From the NCBI GenBank assembly GCA_003254885.1, contig QANT01000760.1, forward strand, positions 1 to 64,000: a stretch of DNA of 64,000 nt, read 5' to 3'. The position numbers were made by a program, and so were the translations under genes. The number at the start of each line of letters is the position of its first letter. Within the stretch, counting starts at the first letter, position 1. Origin of the DNA: Purshia tridentata. Taxonomy: Eukaryota > Streptophyta > Magnoliopsida > Rosales > Rosaceae. Positions 44,470 to 57,184 of this stretch are shown here, in pieces. The notes under the pieces are model-generated. The model was not told the DNA's origin. It saw only the letters and a program-made list of their open reading frames with translations, and did not search any database.

Positions 44470-46745
44470 TCAGATATATACCTCACAAGAAGTTTCCATG
44501 TTTCCGCAGCTCCATCTTTTTGAAGGGACGCAGTCAACATACCGACACCAACTGCAGTACTGGTTCAGGTCAATGCCTCGCAGCACTGCTACAAGACATC
44601 CAGCAAGCCTGCATATAAAAAACTCATGTTAATTTTAAATGACAAGAAACAATGTAGAACATGTTCTATAAACATGAGAAACACTCACATAAGAACAAAG
44701 AGAAAAAAAGTGACACTTTTATAGATTGGTCTGTCCAGCTTCTGCCTCAGCCTCGACTTGATAGAACTTTTAGGACTACATTCCAAGAGGCCTCCTTTAA
44801 CTTGAGCTACTTCTTTAACCTGAGGACTGGATAAAAGCACAGATCCAAGTAGGAATCCTGATATAAACCCTCCAATGCTTGAAAAGTTGTCCACATAAGG
44901 TAGCAAACCAAGAAGAAGATTGCCAATGGCAACAAATGTTACTGATGCCAGAGCTGCGAACTGCAATCAAAAGAAGCACAAACATTACATTATTAATAAG
45001 ATCATGAAAAAGAGATCAAGCTGAATGAGAAAAAAAAGTAGGTAGAAAACCTTATTGGTGCATGTTTCCCAGTTTTGAATCAATGCAGCAAGTGTAGCTC
45101 CAAGTAACCCATATAGAGCTCCAGATGAACCCACTGCTGGGCTTTTCTCCACAAAAAGTGCAGCCACCAACGTACCAACAAAAGCAGAGAGTATATAGAT
45201 TAACCCAATGATTACTGTCCAAAGAAACAAAAAAGAATAAGAGAGTGTCTAAAAATTTCAAGAGCTACACATGAACCTAATTGATCATGCAGAATATGGC
45301 CCAGAAATGGAATGTAAAGGGAAATCTACATGATCCAAACTCTTGCTCCAAGTGAATTCCAACAAAGATAACACTGCTAAGGTTGATCACAAGGTGGATG
45401 GCTCCAGCATGCAGACATGGAAATGTGAAAAGACGCCAGGTTTGGTGATTCTCTGTAAAAAATGTCCGTCGAAGAGCTCCTACTTCATCAAGCCTGCAAT
45501 ACCATTAGCATTGTGGGTGAAACCATCACATATAACCCACATAAAGTGTTGGTGTAATTAGGGAAGTCTCTTTACCAAAGACCACAAGCATGTTCATGCA
45601 TTCTACCACAGCTTTTAGAATCACCATTCTAGAAATCTCTCAATTCAAACAATTAGACAGATGAGGCCAAATGCCAACTTTCCAAGACTACAAAACCCAC
45701 AAAGTGTTCTACTAAAGCCAACACATAACCAATTTTTTTTGCAACAAAATTTTCCATAATTATAAGCTATAAAGTTAAGCATAGAACTAAAGAACCAAAT
45801 GTCTTTTATAAGAAAATGCCTAACTCCCTTCACCAAAACAATGGTCCTAGATACAGGTCCCAATAAGCAGTGACAACAACTGGATGTAACTTCAACATAA
45901 TGAAGCAAACTATGCAGAGATAAAGGGAAATAAAACCGTTTCCATGAATTCAGAAATCCCTTTGTTTTCTCAGAACCAAACACAGAACACCAAATTAGAA
46001 ATTACTGAAAGATTCATCAAAGTCACTCAGAATTGAAAATTAACTGCCGCCAAAACCATTCTTATCCTTTCCAAATAGCAATACAATTCAATCACAAAGT
46101 TTGCAAGAACCGTAGCTTGAACTAATTAAGATGCAAGGTCTCAGAAACCTTAACCAGAGAAAAACAGAGAATATTTTAGTTGAACACTTTCCAAGATCAC
46201 TGTAAACAATTGAAAATAAAACAAAGAACGACCATTTCCTTTCCTTCTTTCCCAACTCCCACATTTTCTCAGCAACCAATCAAACCGAGAGAATTTCCCA
46301 AACTCACACAAGACCGAACAATTTCCCAAAAGATTGACCAAGCAAACTCAGCCCCACTTAACAGAAAAAAGCTTCGAATCAAGAACAAGAAAAGCTCTCA
46401 CGTGGAAGCCGAAGGGCCGAGGAGTGGGTTCTCGGAGAGTGGCTGAAAGGACAACCTTCCGAAGGCCTTGAGGGCGCAGTCGCCGTGAGACTTGCGCCAG
46501 CAGTCGTTGACGACCATGGTGGCTGTGAAGGCCACGATGTGAAGGATGACAAAGAGCGAGATGATCCACGTGTCAGCTCGGCGACGGCGGCGAGGAGTTG
46601 TCCTCCGGTAGCAACGGGAAGTGAAGAAGGAGAGAATCGGACTCTGATCTTGGAGCTGGGTTTCGGTGGTGGTGGGTAAGTCGATGGAGAATGGGATTTG
46701 AGGCTTGATGTCGATTAGGGTTTGAAGCTTTGCTGGGTCGGCCAT
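44470..46745 (-). CDS. KOM: Rhomboid-like membrane protein, probably inactive (RBL8/KOMPEITO type)
   Basis: The exons on the minus strand are 46402-46745, 45330-45493, 45051-45214, 44689-44960 and 44470-44608; they total 361 codons, 360 aa. The cytosolic N-terminus (MADPAKLQTLIDIKPQIPFS) ends in an Arg-rich stretch and the first membrane helix (WIISLFVILHIVAFTATMVV). The rhomboid core has LHAGAIHLVIN (HxxxN motif), ENHQTWRLFTF, and the Ser motif GSSGALYGLLG (nucleophile Ser200). The helix that normally carries the catalytic His (DNFAHIGGF) reads DNFSSIGGF, with Ser252 in its place. The C-terminus is Cys-rich (YCSWCRYVDCVPSKRWSC), typical of plant RBLs. Loss of His suggests a pseudoprotease that binds or escorts membrane proteins. 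Arabidopsis KOMPEITO (pollen wall callose defect) is the probable orthologue, partly inferred from synteny with ARF17. Confidence 0.88.
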
Positions 46746-46988
46746 TGTTTGTTTCTCTGCAAGAATTGTGTGAAAATGGGTTTTTTCTTTGGAGGTCACT
46801 CGCAGAGAGAGAGAGAACTGAGAAGGAAGCTAATGCGTCTCGTGGATTTTATAGCGGTTTTGTGTTTACAGTCGTTAAACGGTTGGGAGATTTGGCGGGA
46901 ATTCTCTTTGATCGATTTGGTAGTACGGAGACGAAGTTGTGAGTGGTTTATGATACAGGTATGTAAAATAATCCACTACTAAACAACC

Positions 46989-47060
46989 GGATCCGTGGCG
47001 CAATGGTAGCGCGTCTGACTCCAGATCAGAAGGTTGCGTGTTCGATTCACGTCGGGTTCA
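46989..47060 (+). tRNA. tRNA-Trp (anticodon CCA)
   Basis: The 72-nt sequence forms a full cloverleaf: acceptor GGATCCG with CGGGTTC and discriminator A, A box TGGCGCAATGG, anticodon loop CTCCAGA, and B box TGTTCGATTCACG. No intron is present. It lies 244 bases from the start of the divergent rhomboid gene, inside what should be its promoter. Confidence 0.97.
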
Positions 47061-47071
47061 ATCCCCGGTCC

Positions 47072-47080
47072 TTTTTTTTT
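47072..47080 (+). terminator. Pol III terminator of tRNA-Trp
   Basis: A run of nine T starts 12 bases after the tRNA 3' end; further T-runs follow. Confidence 0.85.
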
Positions 47081-49607
47081 ATTTTTTATTTTTTATCTTC
47101 ACTATTACTATTTTTATATGGAGTGAAATTATTAATCGTGTGTTTAGTATTTCTAAAAAAATTTGGAATTCCCAAATTATATCCAGAAAATTAAAGTAAT
47201 CTTCTGTTTTAATTTGACTCCATACAAAAATAGTATTAGTTAAGATGAGTTTGTAAAAAGTTTTAGGTATTTTGACAAATTTTCAATGCGTCTAGCAATA
47301 TAAAGACGTATTTACCAATAAAAAAAGGTATTTTAAAAAGGAAAATTAAATAGAATTAAACGGAATGACCAAATTATTGTTCAATGACAAATATGAGGAA
47401 TGACATTGGGTGAAAATGCACTTTAGGAACCAAATTGATATTTTAGTAAAAATTAAGGGACTATTTGTAGAAAGCATTAATATTATATTTCTCTTATTAA
47501 AAATAGTGAGTATTTTGATTTTTAAGTGAGTATTAAAACAAATTGAATTAGTTCTTGCACAATTTAAGTTGTTAACTCATGAGGCACTGTGTGAAAGGTA
47601 CAAAATGAGCTCAAATTAGATAATTTAACATTATTTTTTATTTTTTAAAAACTTTTCAACAAAAAATTTAATTGTAAAAACTAAAAAATAACATAAGAGA
47701 ACTTTTTAACTCTGATAAAAAAGAAAAAATCAAGGAACTCGTAGGTTGAGTATGAATATGTTGTGGACACATGATATGAGTATGAATATGTTGTGGACAC
47801 ATGATATGAGTATGAATATTTAAGTCAATATAAGTATGATATAATTATGAAATGATTCAATTTAAGTATGACACATCACATAAACGGACATGACATTACA
47901 TGTTTGACTCCTCTAATTAATATTATATTTCTCCTATTAAAAAAAGTGAGTATTATGATTTTTAAGTGACTCATTATTTAATTTACCTACCAAATTGGAC
48001 ACCAAAATTGAGTCGGTGGGTCAACTTTGGTTGGATGCTTCCCTCATAGTCACATGCTCACCATCCATATGGATTATATCCATTATCATCATCATTTATT
48101 TTAGCGGCAATAGACAGCTATGTCCTATGAAATTAACTAATTATTTGCGTTTCATACTTTTAACGGTTGAGATTGAAACCCGTTTAGCAAAGTGAATAAA
48201 ACCAAGTTAATTTGGGTGTAACCCAAATGCTACTGAAACTGAAATAACAATAACGTGTTTCTTCCGACTCCCTGAGCTTCTTCGTAGAACCAGAAATATT
48301 GTTGGTTGTTCTCTTTGATATTCAAAGGGCACCTTCTCTCTGCATCAAAAATCAAACCCATTTGATCAGCTGCTCTCTCTCTACAGGTGCGTGATTTATC
48401 TTCATTTTTCTTTTGGCTATATGAGTTTCCAGTTTCCACCTCTGATATTGATTTCATGTCTGTACCATTGTTATGGATCAAATGCAATTGATGAATGGAC
48501 AGTAGAAGCAACTTCCGGCCTTGGGCGTCCAGCTCTTATTTTGTTAATGGTGCAAACTATAATAAGGCCCAACACCCATTAATCAATTAATCAAAACCTT
48601 AAAAGAAGTGCAAACCAACAGTCAACACCCGTATTTTTCTCTGCAAGTGTTTAATTTCGGCATATTTTGAACGCTAAATATTTTTCTCTGCAAGATGCAC
48701 TCTCCCACTTCTTCTTCTTCTTGACTTCTTCTGTATCTTGGAAACCCAATATTACATAAAAATACCCACTGCGCCCACTCATCAATTTTTCTTCTTCATC
48801 CTATATACCTCAAGACTTCGAGAGCCTTCAGATCTGCGGAGAGACCTGCGGGGTCGTCACTCATCTTCTGGTTTGCTTCAACCATCGGGGAATTTTCTTT
48901 CTCTTGATCTGGTTCTTTTTATTTTGGCTCATGGGTTCTCTTCTGTTTTGATCTAGTTTGCTTCAATAATTCAATTACACTTATGATACCCTGTTTTTTT
49001 GCCCTTTCCACTCTCTGCACAGTGCACCCACGTGTGGTTGTCTCATAATAACTTAATATATTTTATTTGATATATTGTCAGTATAGCAACTGTTAGTATA
49101 TTGCAATAATATTTGTTAATATATTACTGTTAGACTTGTTAGTATATAGTATATCACTGTTCTCTACGAAATAAATTGCAATAATATTTATAAAATATGT
49201 TTTAAATTATGCATATTTTTATTATTATATATTAATATATATATATATTTAAATGTCGTATCATGACATATCTTATCCTAGTTTTTAAAAATTTATCGTA
49301 TCATCATATCGTGTCATGCCGTATCACTGTATTGTGTAATGTCGTATCCGTATCATATCGTATCACCGTATCCATATCCGTGCTTCATAGGTGACTATTG
49401 ACTAGTGAGTTATAAGAATAGCTTCATAATCCTCATAATTGTTAGTTATAAGGGTAGCTTCATAATCTTCAATTTTGCCTTGTGACTAGTGAAACTTGTA
49501 CCAAGTTGGAAAATTTAAGTCAATTATCTATGTGGTGCATTCCATGTTGATGTGAAATCAATCATATTGTGGGTTTTTGACAAGTAATTGGCTGTAGGCA
49601 ATTTCAA
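47081..49607. other. Intergenic DNA and leader of the PPCS gene
   Basis: It contains a 30-bp tandem repeat (47748-47819) and, at 49255-49385, repeated CGTATC/ATATCG units. A donor-like site (CTCTACAG|GTGCGTG, 48386) and an acceptor directly before the ATG (GGCTGTAG|GCAATTTCAAATG, 49597) suggest a 5' UTR exon ending near 48385 and a 1.2-kb leader intron. No separate gene is seen. Confidence 0.4.
47748..47819. repeat. 30-bp tandem repeat, about 2.4 copies
   Basis: The unit GAGTATGAATATGTTGTGGA plus CACATGATAT starts at 47748 and 47778; a partial third copy starts at 47808. The first two copies are identical. Non-coding. Confidence 0.9.
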
Positions 49608-52453
49608 ATGGCTCTAAAAAATGGGGTGGGAGTTCCAAAAGAAACACTGGATGCAGAAATTAAGTCCTTTTTTGACTCAGCTCCTCCTTTGAAGAACAGT
49701 GTTGATGTTAGTGAAAAACTTGAGAAATTTGTGAAGAAGAATTCGTTATCCTCAGGTATATTTACTATTTGCTTTGCTACATCTATATTTTCCAATTCTA
49801 TTGACTACCTTAGGTCCATTTCCATTATTTTGTTGAGTGTTAAAGGTTTGGTGGGTTTTGATTGACTCAACATGTGTTGTAGGAAATAGAGGAGCTAGGA
49901 GGGTGGTCTGTGTGACATCAGGTGGTACCACAGTTCCTCTGGAGCAACGATGTGTTCGCTACATCGACAACTTCAGCTCAGGTCATAGAGGAGCAGCATC
50001 CACAGAGTATATAACCTTACACGTCATTGAATAGGCCATATTTAATATAATAGACTTATGGATTGGATGTTCCTGATAATATTGCAGGTACTTTTTGAAG
50101 GCAGGTTATGCTGTCATTTTTCTATATCGTAGGTAATTTCTGTTCCTATTATTTCATATATAGCATTTATTCATTTCAACAAGTTTACATGGTCTAAGAG
50201 AATTTTTTTCATGTTTACTGTGGATTATATGTAAATTTTATGCAGGGGAACTTGCCAACCATATTGCAGATCTCTGCCCGATGATCCCTTACTTGAATGT
50301 TGTGAAATTGTGGATGAGTCAAATATTCAAGGTTTGTAGTTAGTGTAAGCGACAATATGGTTATATATATTTTTCCTTTCTTTCTTTTTTTAATTACTTA
50401 GGATTAAATAAAAATGGACTGAAAAGAAAATTTTTGCTCCCCCTCTCATGTTTTGGTATGACAAAATGATGTGTATTCATGCAATACCAGTTGCAAAGTA
50501 GTCGTGGAGTTAAAGTTTTGGCTTAATGATTGAGTTTTGGGGTGATGGGACAGGAATCTTCCAAATTATTTCTTTTCTCGCAGCTTTCTGGTGATTTCAA
50601 ATTTGATTATTAATATTATATAAACCTTTGATTGTTCCTGCTGAGATGACTTAACTTTGTTTCATACTCCAGTGTGCCCGTCACATTCTGAAGCAGTGAA
50701 GGGCGCTATCACTAAGACTCATGCTGTATGGACCACTGTTATTCCATATTTTGAAATTTTTTTCTCTTGGTCTATAATGCAATAGTAGATGATTAGCTCA
50801 ACGTTACAGTATATGGGGTTTTATTCTATTGCAGGCAGAAGCAGATGGCCTCCTGTTGAAACTTCCATTTACAACCATATTTGAGTATCTTCAGGTTAGC
50901 TTAAGTTGGTTTTTAACTGAAATTTTTTAACACAAAATGTTATAGCAGCTGCCTGCACTTCTATACAATATGTTAAGAGACTGGAAGTTTTGGATATAAT
51001 AGTTAATCTCATATGCTTGACTAAGTGATGTTTGTATTATGAGCAGATGTTACAGATGATTGCATTATCAATAAGAAGTTTTGGACCACAAGCCATTCTT
51101 TTTCTTGCAGCGGCAGTATCTGACTTTTATGTTCCTTGGAAGAGCATGGTAATGGTTAAATATATTGAATTTAGTGTTGTGCTCTTTCCTCTGTTTTGAA
51201 GGAAGTTGACTATCAATGGTGATAGCAGCGTTCCAGAAAAATACGTTGACTTTATGTTTCTTTTTTTCTTTTTTTGTGTTTGCTGGGTACTATATGCTTC
51301 ACAGTACTCTCAATTTAGCATTACATCCTATTGCAATGTTACCAAAAAAATGTGAACTAGATGAAGTGCTTTTTGAAGTACCAAATATAGCCCAGGCATT
51401 AGGTCCTGTGCCATTTAGTTTAGCAGAGGAACCTCACCACTAAGTCAAATTGTTCCAGAGTTTCCAACCTCTCAGAGGGCATACAGTGATGCATATACTT
51501 CTTGCAAAGCCATTTGGATAAAATATTGTTTCATGTCTATGCTTCATTTTCTTAAAAAAAAGAAATTTTTTTTTTTGAAGGCTGAGCACAAAATTCAGTC
51601 AGGGTCTGGTCCGTTGGACATGCGACTTGTTCAGGTGCCAAAGATGCTCTCAGTGCTGAGGAAAGACTGGGTCCCCATGGCCTTCTGTATATCATTCAAG
51701 GTCAGATATGAAGCTTCTGCTTCTTTGTAGTTTATTGGTCATATTCATAGAAGCTTATTTTTCTTATGCCCTGTTGCTTCACGTGGATGAAAATTAATTG
51801 TTTGCTTTGATAATTCTGTTAGGGGGGAACTCATTGAATAGATTTTTATCCTCAGTTTTTCTGTTGTCATATTCTCATGTTTTGAAATAGAAAAAGTTGG
51901 ATACGTGTAGACAGATTTAAGTTATTTTTTCATTATGCCCTGTTGTCTCAAAGAAAGTGGATCTATATGTCTTCCTCTACATGTATGATGCAGTCATATA
52001 TAGATACTATAAAATATCATGCTTCTTAACTTTCTGTAATGTCTTAATGTATAATTTGTGTTTTCCGGAAAAGTTTGACAGGCTAACTCCCTTGCTCAGC
52101 TGCCCCCACCTTTGAATAATATAATTGGGTATCTCACCCAAAATGACAAATAAAATACAGAAATAACATATCACCAGTATTATGTTTTGGGACTAAACCT
52201 TTTGACTGAACAGCTGGAGACAGACTCAAAGATTCTTTTAGAGAAGGCTGATATGGCTCTTGAGATGTACAATATGCATATGGTTGTAGCGAATGAACTT
52301 TCTAACCGCAAAGAAGAGGTTATAGTCGTCACTAGCAATGAAAAGATTTCAGTTCGCCGAAACAAGTCTCTTTTTGGTGATGATGTGGAGAGTTCCCTTA
52401 TTGAACTAATTGTGGAAAGACATTCATCTTATGTCAAGAATCCTGATCTATAG
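49608..52453 (+). CDS. COAB: Phosphopantothenate-cysteine ligase (coenzyme A biosynthesis)
   Basis: Nine exons: 49608-49755, 49883-50006, 50088-50132, 50246-50331, 50673-50725, 50835-50894, 51047-51148, 51581-51700 and 52214-52453. All junctions keep frame, giving 325 aa. The enzyme joins cysteine to 4'-phosphopantothenate with a nucleotide triphosphate, the second step from pantothenate to CoA; plants keep it separate from the decarboxylase HAL3. [14 protein letters not shown] and [16 protein letters not shown] form the nucleotide-binding N-terminal part, with the [14 protein letters not shown] strand after. [13 protein letters not shown] is the active-site loop of the family. The last exon has [16 protein letters not shown], the second substrate segment. 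No transit peptide is apparent, so it is probably cytosolic. The size is close to eukaryotic PPCS. Confidence 0.93.
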
Positions 52454-53153
52454 ACTGATATTTATCCAAGAGATGATTGGTGCAACAAGCATTTCCCATT
52501 CTATCAAACATTGCCTAGTATTTTGTGGGCTATGTAACACCAGCTTTCCTTTGCCTCGGTGAATATTTTTCTTGACATACAGCTCGTTTTATCTCTGAGT
52601 ACTTCATAATTTTCTCTTGAAAGCAATCAAATTACATGTAAAAATCTATCATACCTTTGAGGGGAGATAAAGAAGTTGTAATTATCTCTCTGATATTTCA
52701 AGAAAAAGTTCCGGTTAATAAAGTTCTCACTTTCTCCTTGGCAAAGATTTGTAGGTCCTAATAAACTTGTAAATTTGATTCTTATATTTAATATTTTGAA
52801 AGAAATCTATAGTTTTGAAGAACTGGTTCTTGAATCAGATCCAGAAACAGCCATTTGTCATGTCAAACATTACAGGGGCAGAATTCCATGATGATTGATC
52901 AGTCATCCGAACCTGCTGAGAATTTTTGAAGATTGAGAGATTTCTTTGAAGCATCCATACAAAGCAGGGGAACACATCTGATTTAATTGAATGGCAATTT
53001 CTCATTAATTTCTATATATTTCTGCAATGAAAAAATATATACAGATTCTTTTTCTCTTGCTGTAGAATAAAAATATGGACGGACATGTCTTCGTCGGACG
53101 ATCCAAAAGGTATTATATAATACAAAGTTGGAAGACAATGAGTAATTCTGTTT

Positions 53154-55035
53154 CTACCGTATTTCATTGTCATCTGTGTCAAGCTCAAGTCCTTCAGCTG
53201 CTAGAAGCCGACTGATGATCTTTTTCTTCTCTTCCTCTGCTTTCCTCCGCATTATGTCCCTTTTCTTCAAGACTATTGTATGCCGCCGGAGAGTACTGGA
53301 GTAATACTCTGCTGTGGCCTTCTTTTCTCTTGCCAGGATTCTCTTCTCTTCATCCGGGTCAACCTGGATAGGAAATAAGTTAAAAGAGAAATGCAGCCAA
53401 AACAAATCCAGGGTTTGTGTTCATCTTAAAAAAAGAGATCACAGAAAAGACTCAAGGAGCATGATTAAAGCTTTTGAACATAGTGTTTGATTACTAATGT
53501 GGTTCCAACTGATTCTTTTACATCCTGCAAAGCAGAAAAAGGCAAGGCTTTGCAGCATCCATCAAATTATTAGAATGGAGAACTTACATGTTTAATGAAC
53601 TAAACAAATTATTTTTAATAGCTAATTCTCATATGCTTAAAGAATTATTTCTTTACCTTGGAGCGTGAAAGTCGACGTGCACGAATATTCATCTCACGCT
53701 GCTGTTGCTCAGCCCAAGCTGCTATTGCCATATCACCTCGCTGATCAAAAGCTTTTCGCTTCTTAATTAGCCACTCCATCCATGCTTGAGATGCCTGATG
53801 TAACAATGCATAGGAAGAAACCATTACTAAAACAATAAAACAGGAGCCAAGCTATCAGTTGATAAGAAGATGATCATCTAATTCATGTTCTATTTCTACT
53901 CTACATTTTCCTATATTACATAAATATTAGCATTTATATATCCTAAAATAATAAGCAAGAAACTATACAGTAACTAAAAATGTGAACTAAAAATCTTACT
54001 TTCATTGGGTTGACTTGGTTATCCCTATCATATTGTCCCCTCCTCTCTTCATCTATCAGCAACTCATAAGCAGCTTGAATCTTAATAAATCTAGCTTCAG
54101 CTGTTTCCCCCTCCTCTAGGGTTCCTCTACCATCATAGACTTGAAACAGGAAAAACAACTGGATCAACTTAAACTCAGTGAATAAAGATCACTTTTAAGC
54201 AATACGCCAATAACCAATAGACCAAAGCAAATGGCACAAATATATTGCAAAGAACATTCATTCATTTCAAAAACAATACACGCAACCCCATCTAGTACAC
54301 TAGTACACAAGGAAAGATAGTAGCCCACTTCTGATATTAGTCTCAAAACCATTGCATTAAAATTAAGGAAGAAAACCCAAGAATTAGAGAAGACGAGTTA
54401 TTTTTTTCATTAGTATTTGATCATGACCCAATAACTGTTACCTACATATATTATTTCTTTTAAATTGGTCTTTTTCATTGTAATAATAATATCAATTTAC
54501 AGAGATAAAATTGAAAACTCTACAAAACATTTCCAATGAAGATAAGGGAGCAAACCATCTGGATGATAAAATTTGGCCAAGCGTCTGTAAGCAATCTTTA
54601 TCTGGTCGTCATCAGCGTGCATCTCTAATTCTGTGCTTAAATAAAAAAAATTCAAAATTTATCAAAAAATTAACAAAATTTAAAATGGAAACAGTGAAAA
54701 TGTTACAAATAAAATAACAGAATTTCAAAACCCTAAAGCTTGAAGCTTTTACATTGTTCCCGATCAAGAAGGATTCAATTACCAAGAGTTTCGTACGGAG
54801 ACTTGGGGTGGATCCAATTGGATGCCCTAACCATGGTCCTTCTCTGAGTCACTGGGAACCAGGACCCACCACCCCCCTTCAACCTTGCAAAATCGGACGA
54901 AGGCGAAAAGCAAGGCTTGTAACTAGGGTTTCGAAACGAGACCCTAGAGCTAGAGCTAGAGCTAGCTTGGTGTCTGCAACATATCAAGGAACTGAAGATC
55001 ATGTGGGGCCTACAGATTGTTCTCAGATTGCTCAT
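53154..55035 (-). CDS. J-domain (DnaJ) co-chaperone, organelle-targeted type
   Basis: The exons on the minus strand are 54783-55035, 54556-54630, 54000-54139, 53657-53794 and 53154-53363, giving 271 aa; starting at the second ATG (55002) gives 260 aa. The N-terminal ~60 residues are Ser/Arg-rich without acidic residues (MIFSSLICCRHQASSSSSSR), suggesting a plastid or mitochondrial presequence. The J domain starts SPYETLELEMHADDDQIKIA and has the HPD motif at residues 107-109 (KFYHPDV), which stimulates Hsp70 ATPase. It ends ARFIKIQAAYELLIDEERRG. The rest is a charged helix-rich tail (ILAREKKATAEYYSSTLRRH, RRKAEEEKKKII) with no Cys-rich zinc domain, so it is a class C J-protein. The transcript converges with the PPCS gene. 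Confidence 0.88.
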
Positions 55036-57184
55036 TTTTTTTCAAGTACTCTCAGGCTCTCTCAGTTCAGACCTCGAATCGATTGGAAAGAATTGAAGTC
55101 AATCAATTGGAATTTGGAAATCAAAATTAGGGTTTTTTTGGGTAACAATTTGGGGCTGCCAAGGTTGAAGACGTAAAGGGAGCGGAAAGGTTCTGAATCT
55201 GATAATGAACCTTTTTGAGAATCTGACTGAATCTAAATTTTTTTTTAATTTGTAATTTTATTGTTTGTATTTTCTCTTTTTCTTTGATTTATTTTACCTG
55301 GAAAATTTTCGTGGACGGTTTGGCTTGTTGAAGCATGACAGTTACACCTGAGAGTCTGAGTATACAGCCAAAAGAGAGAAATGAATAAAAAAGGTACAAA
55401 ATAATATATGGTATTTTACAATAATATAGATAATACTTTATTCTCCTTTTTCGAATAAGAATAAAAAATGGGAAAATAATAAAACCATGTTAATCAGCCT
55501 TCAGGTACACAAAAAACTTTTCCAAATTATACTTCACATTTGATTATAAAATTGGAGTATGATAATAAATATAAGTTTTTTGATCACAAATTGTGCATTA
55601 TGCTTAAAATGAGTAATGTTTTTTTTTCAAATATATATGTTATTGTCACTGTGAATCAACATTATATATTCTGATATGGTTTCATTTGATCAACAGCTGC
55701 TTTATAAATTATTATATTATGATTTGCCACCCCTAATTGTTCTCCATTTCCATATTCCCACTTGAAAGTATTTTTGTCCGAGGTTATCACTTGTAACTTA
55801 CACTTGTATCCCATTTTACTTTGTTCTATCGATTCTATTAACTTGTCCATCAAAAATACTGACATTTCAAATCACAAAATTACTTTACAAGCTACTTATG
55901 ACTCTCAAATGACTATCACACTCACAAAATCACAGTGAATGACCTAAATATTGTTGAATAATCATTTGGAAATTAAATTCAAACTCCCACCGTCACGCAA
56001 CAAGTAATAAATTCAATGAAGAAGAAAATAATAATCAAAGTTAAGAAGAAGATAAACAGATAAACAAGTACACACAATGACACCGATATTTTACGAGGTT
56101 CGGCAAAATTCGGCCTACGTCCCCAAGAGAGATCTCCGTTCTTCACTATGAGAATAAATAAGTACAATATTACAATTGGACTAAATCACAAAACCCAATC
56201 CTCAAATCCCTTGTACGCCCTCTCTCAATGTATTTACCAAGAACCCTAGTTCTCTCACTCAATATTAATTACCTAATCTTGATCTCACCACTTAGATTGT
56301 GTGCCTCTCAAGAACTCTCAAGACTAGCTCTCTAAATTCAGACTCTATCTCGTTCTCTCTTAGGTTTCTAGAGCCTAAAGGTCTTATTTATACACAATTA
56401 GCCTTTAAAAAATAAACCCAATTAAAGTAGGAAGCCTAAAACCCCCTAAAACTAAGAAAAAACGGGGAGGACCACGTGTAGGACCGGTCCTCTAGTAGCC
56501 TGGAACCCCAAAAAACATACAACGCCCCTGTAGGACTGATCTCATGACCATAGGACGGGTCTTCTGGGGCTTTTCTTCGAAAAACTTCATGCTTTGGATG
56601 CTCCACCTGAACACGAACTTCCTACAACCTTCCTAACTTCAATCAAATCTCCAAGGACACTTCAATGGCCTTGAAACACCTCCGAATGAGAGCCAAAACA
56701 CAACAAATATTTGTAGTGTAAACCCAAAATCACGTGCATAAGCTAGTTCTCGCATGATTTTTACTCAAAGATGTAAGCTGAAGCTATCTAATTTCAACTT
56801 AACTAAATATGTGAATCTGATGTGCAAAATCATCAGGCATACTAGATTAATACCAAATAATATAAAATGAGGCTCCAATTGTGGCTACAAGCTTGTAACT
56901 TTAGGAATATAGCAACTAATACAACAACAACAATTTTCATTCCACCCCCTCATGCATGACAATAATTGTCTCAAACAAATTTACACATCGAGTACTGGTA
57001 ATCCATCTTCCATTTCAAATCAACCTATCCAACAAAATACTATGCTACAGGCGTTGGAGACATAATTTAAGAACCTATGTTTTAAATTGATACACACTGC
57101 ACTAAGCTGCATATTTACACCTACTAAAACATGAGAAGTTGATTGGAAAAGAATATATAAATAAGAAGATTAGGCTGCAGCTGA
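55036..57184. other. Intergenic DNA with a repeat-family segment
   Basis: 56070-56400 (ACACCGATATTTTACGAGGTT, then CGGCCTACGTCCCC) looks like a dispersed plant repeat, probably part of an LTR element, that I recall from other eudicot genomes. No coding capacity is left. The rest is AT-rich with no gene. Confidence 0.4.
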
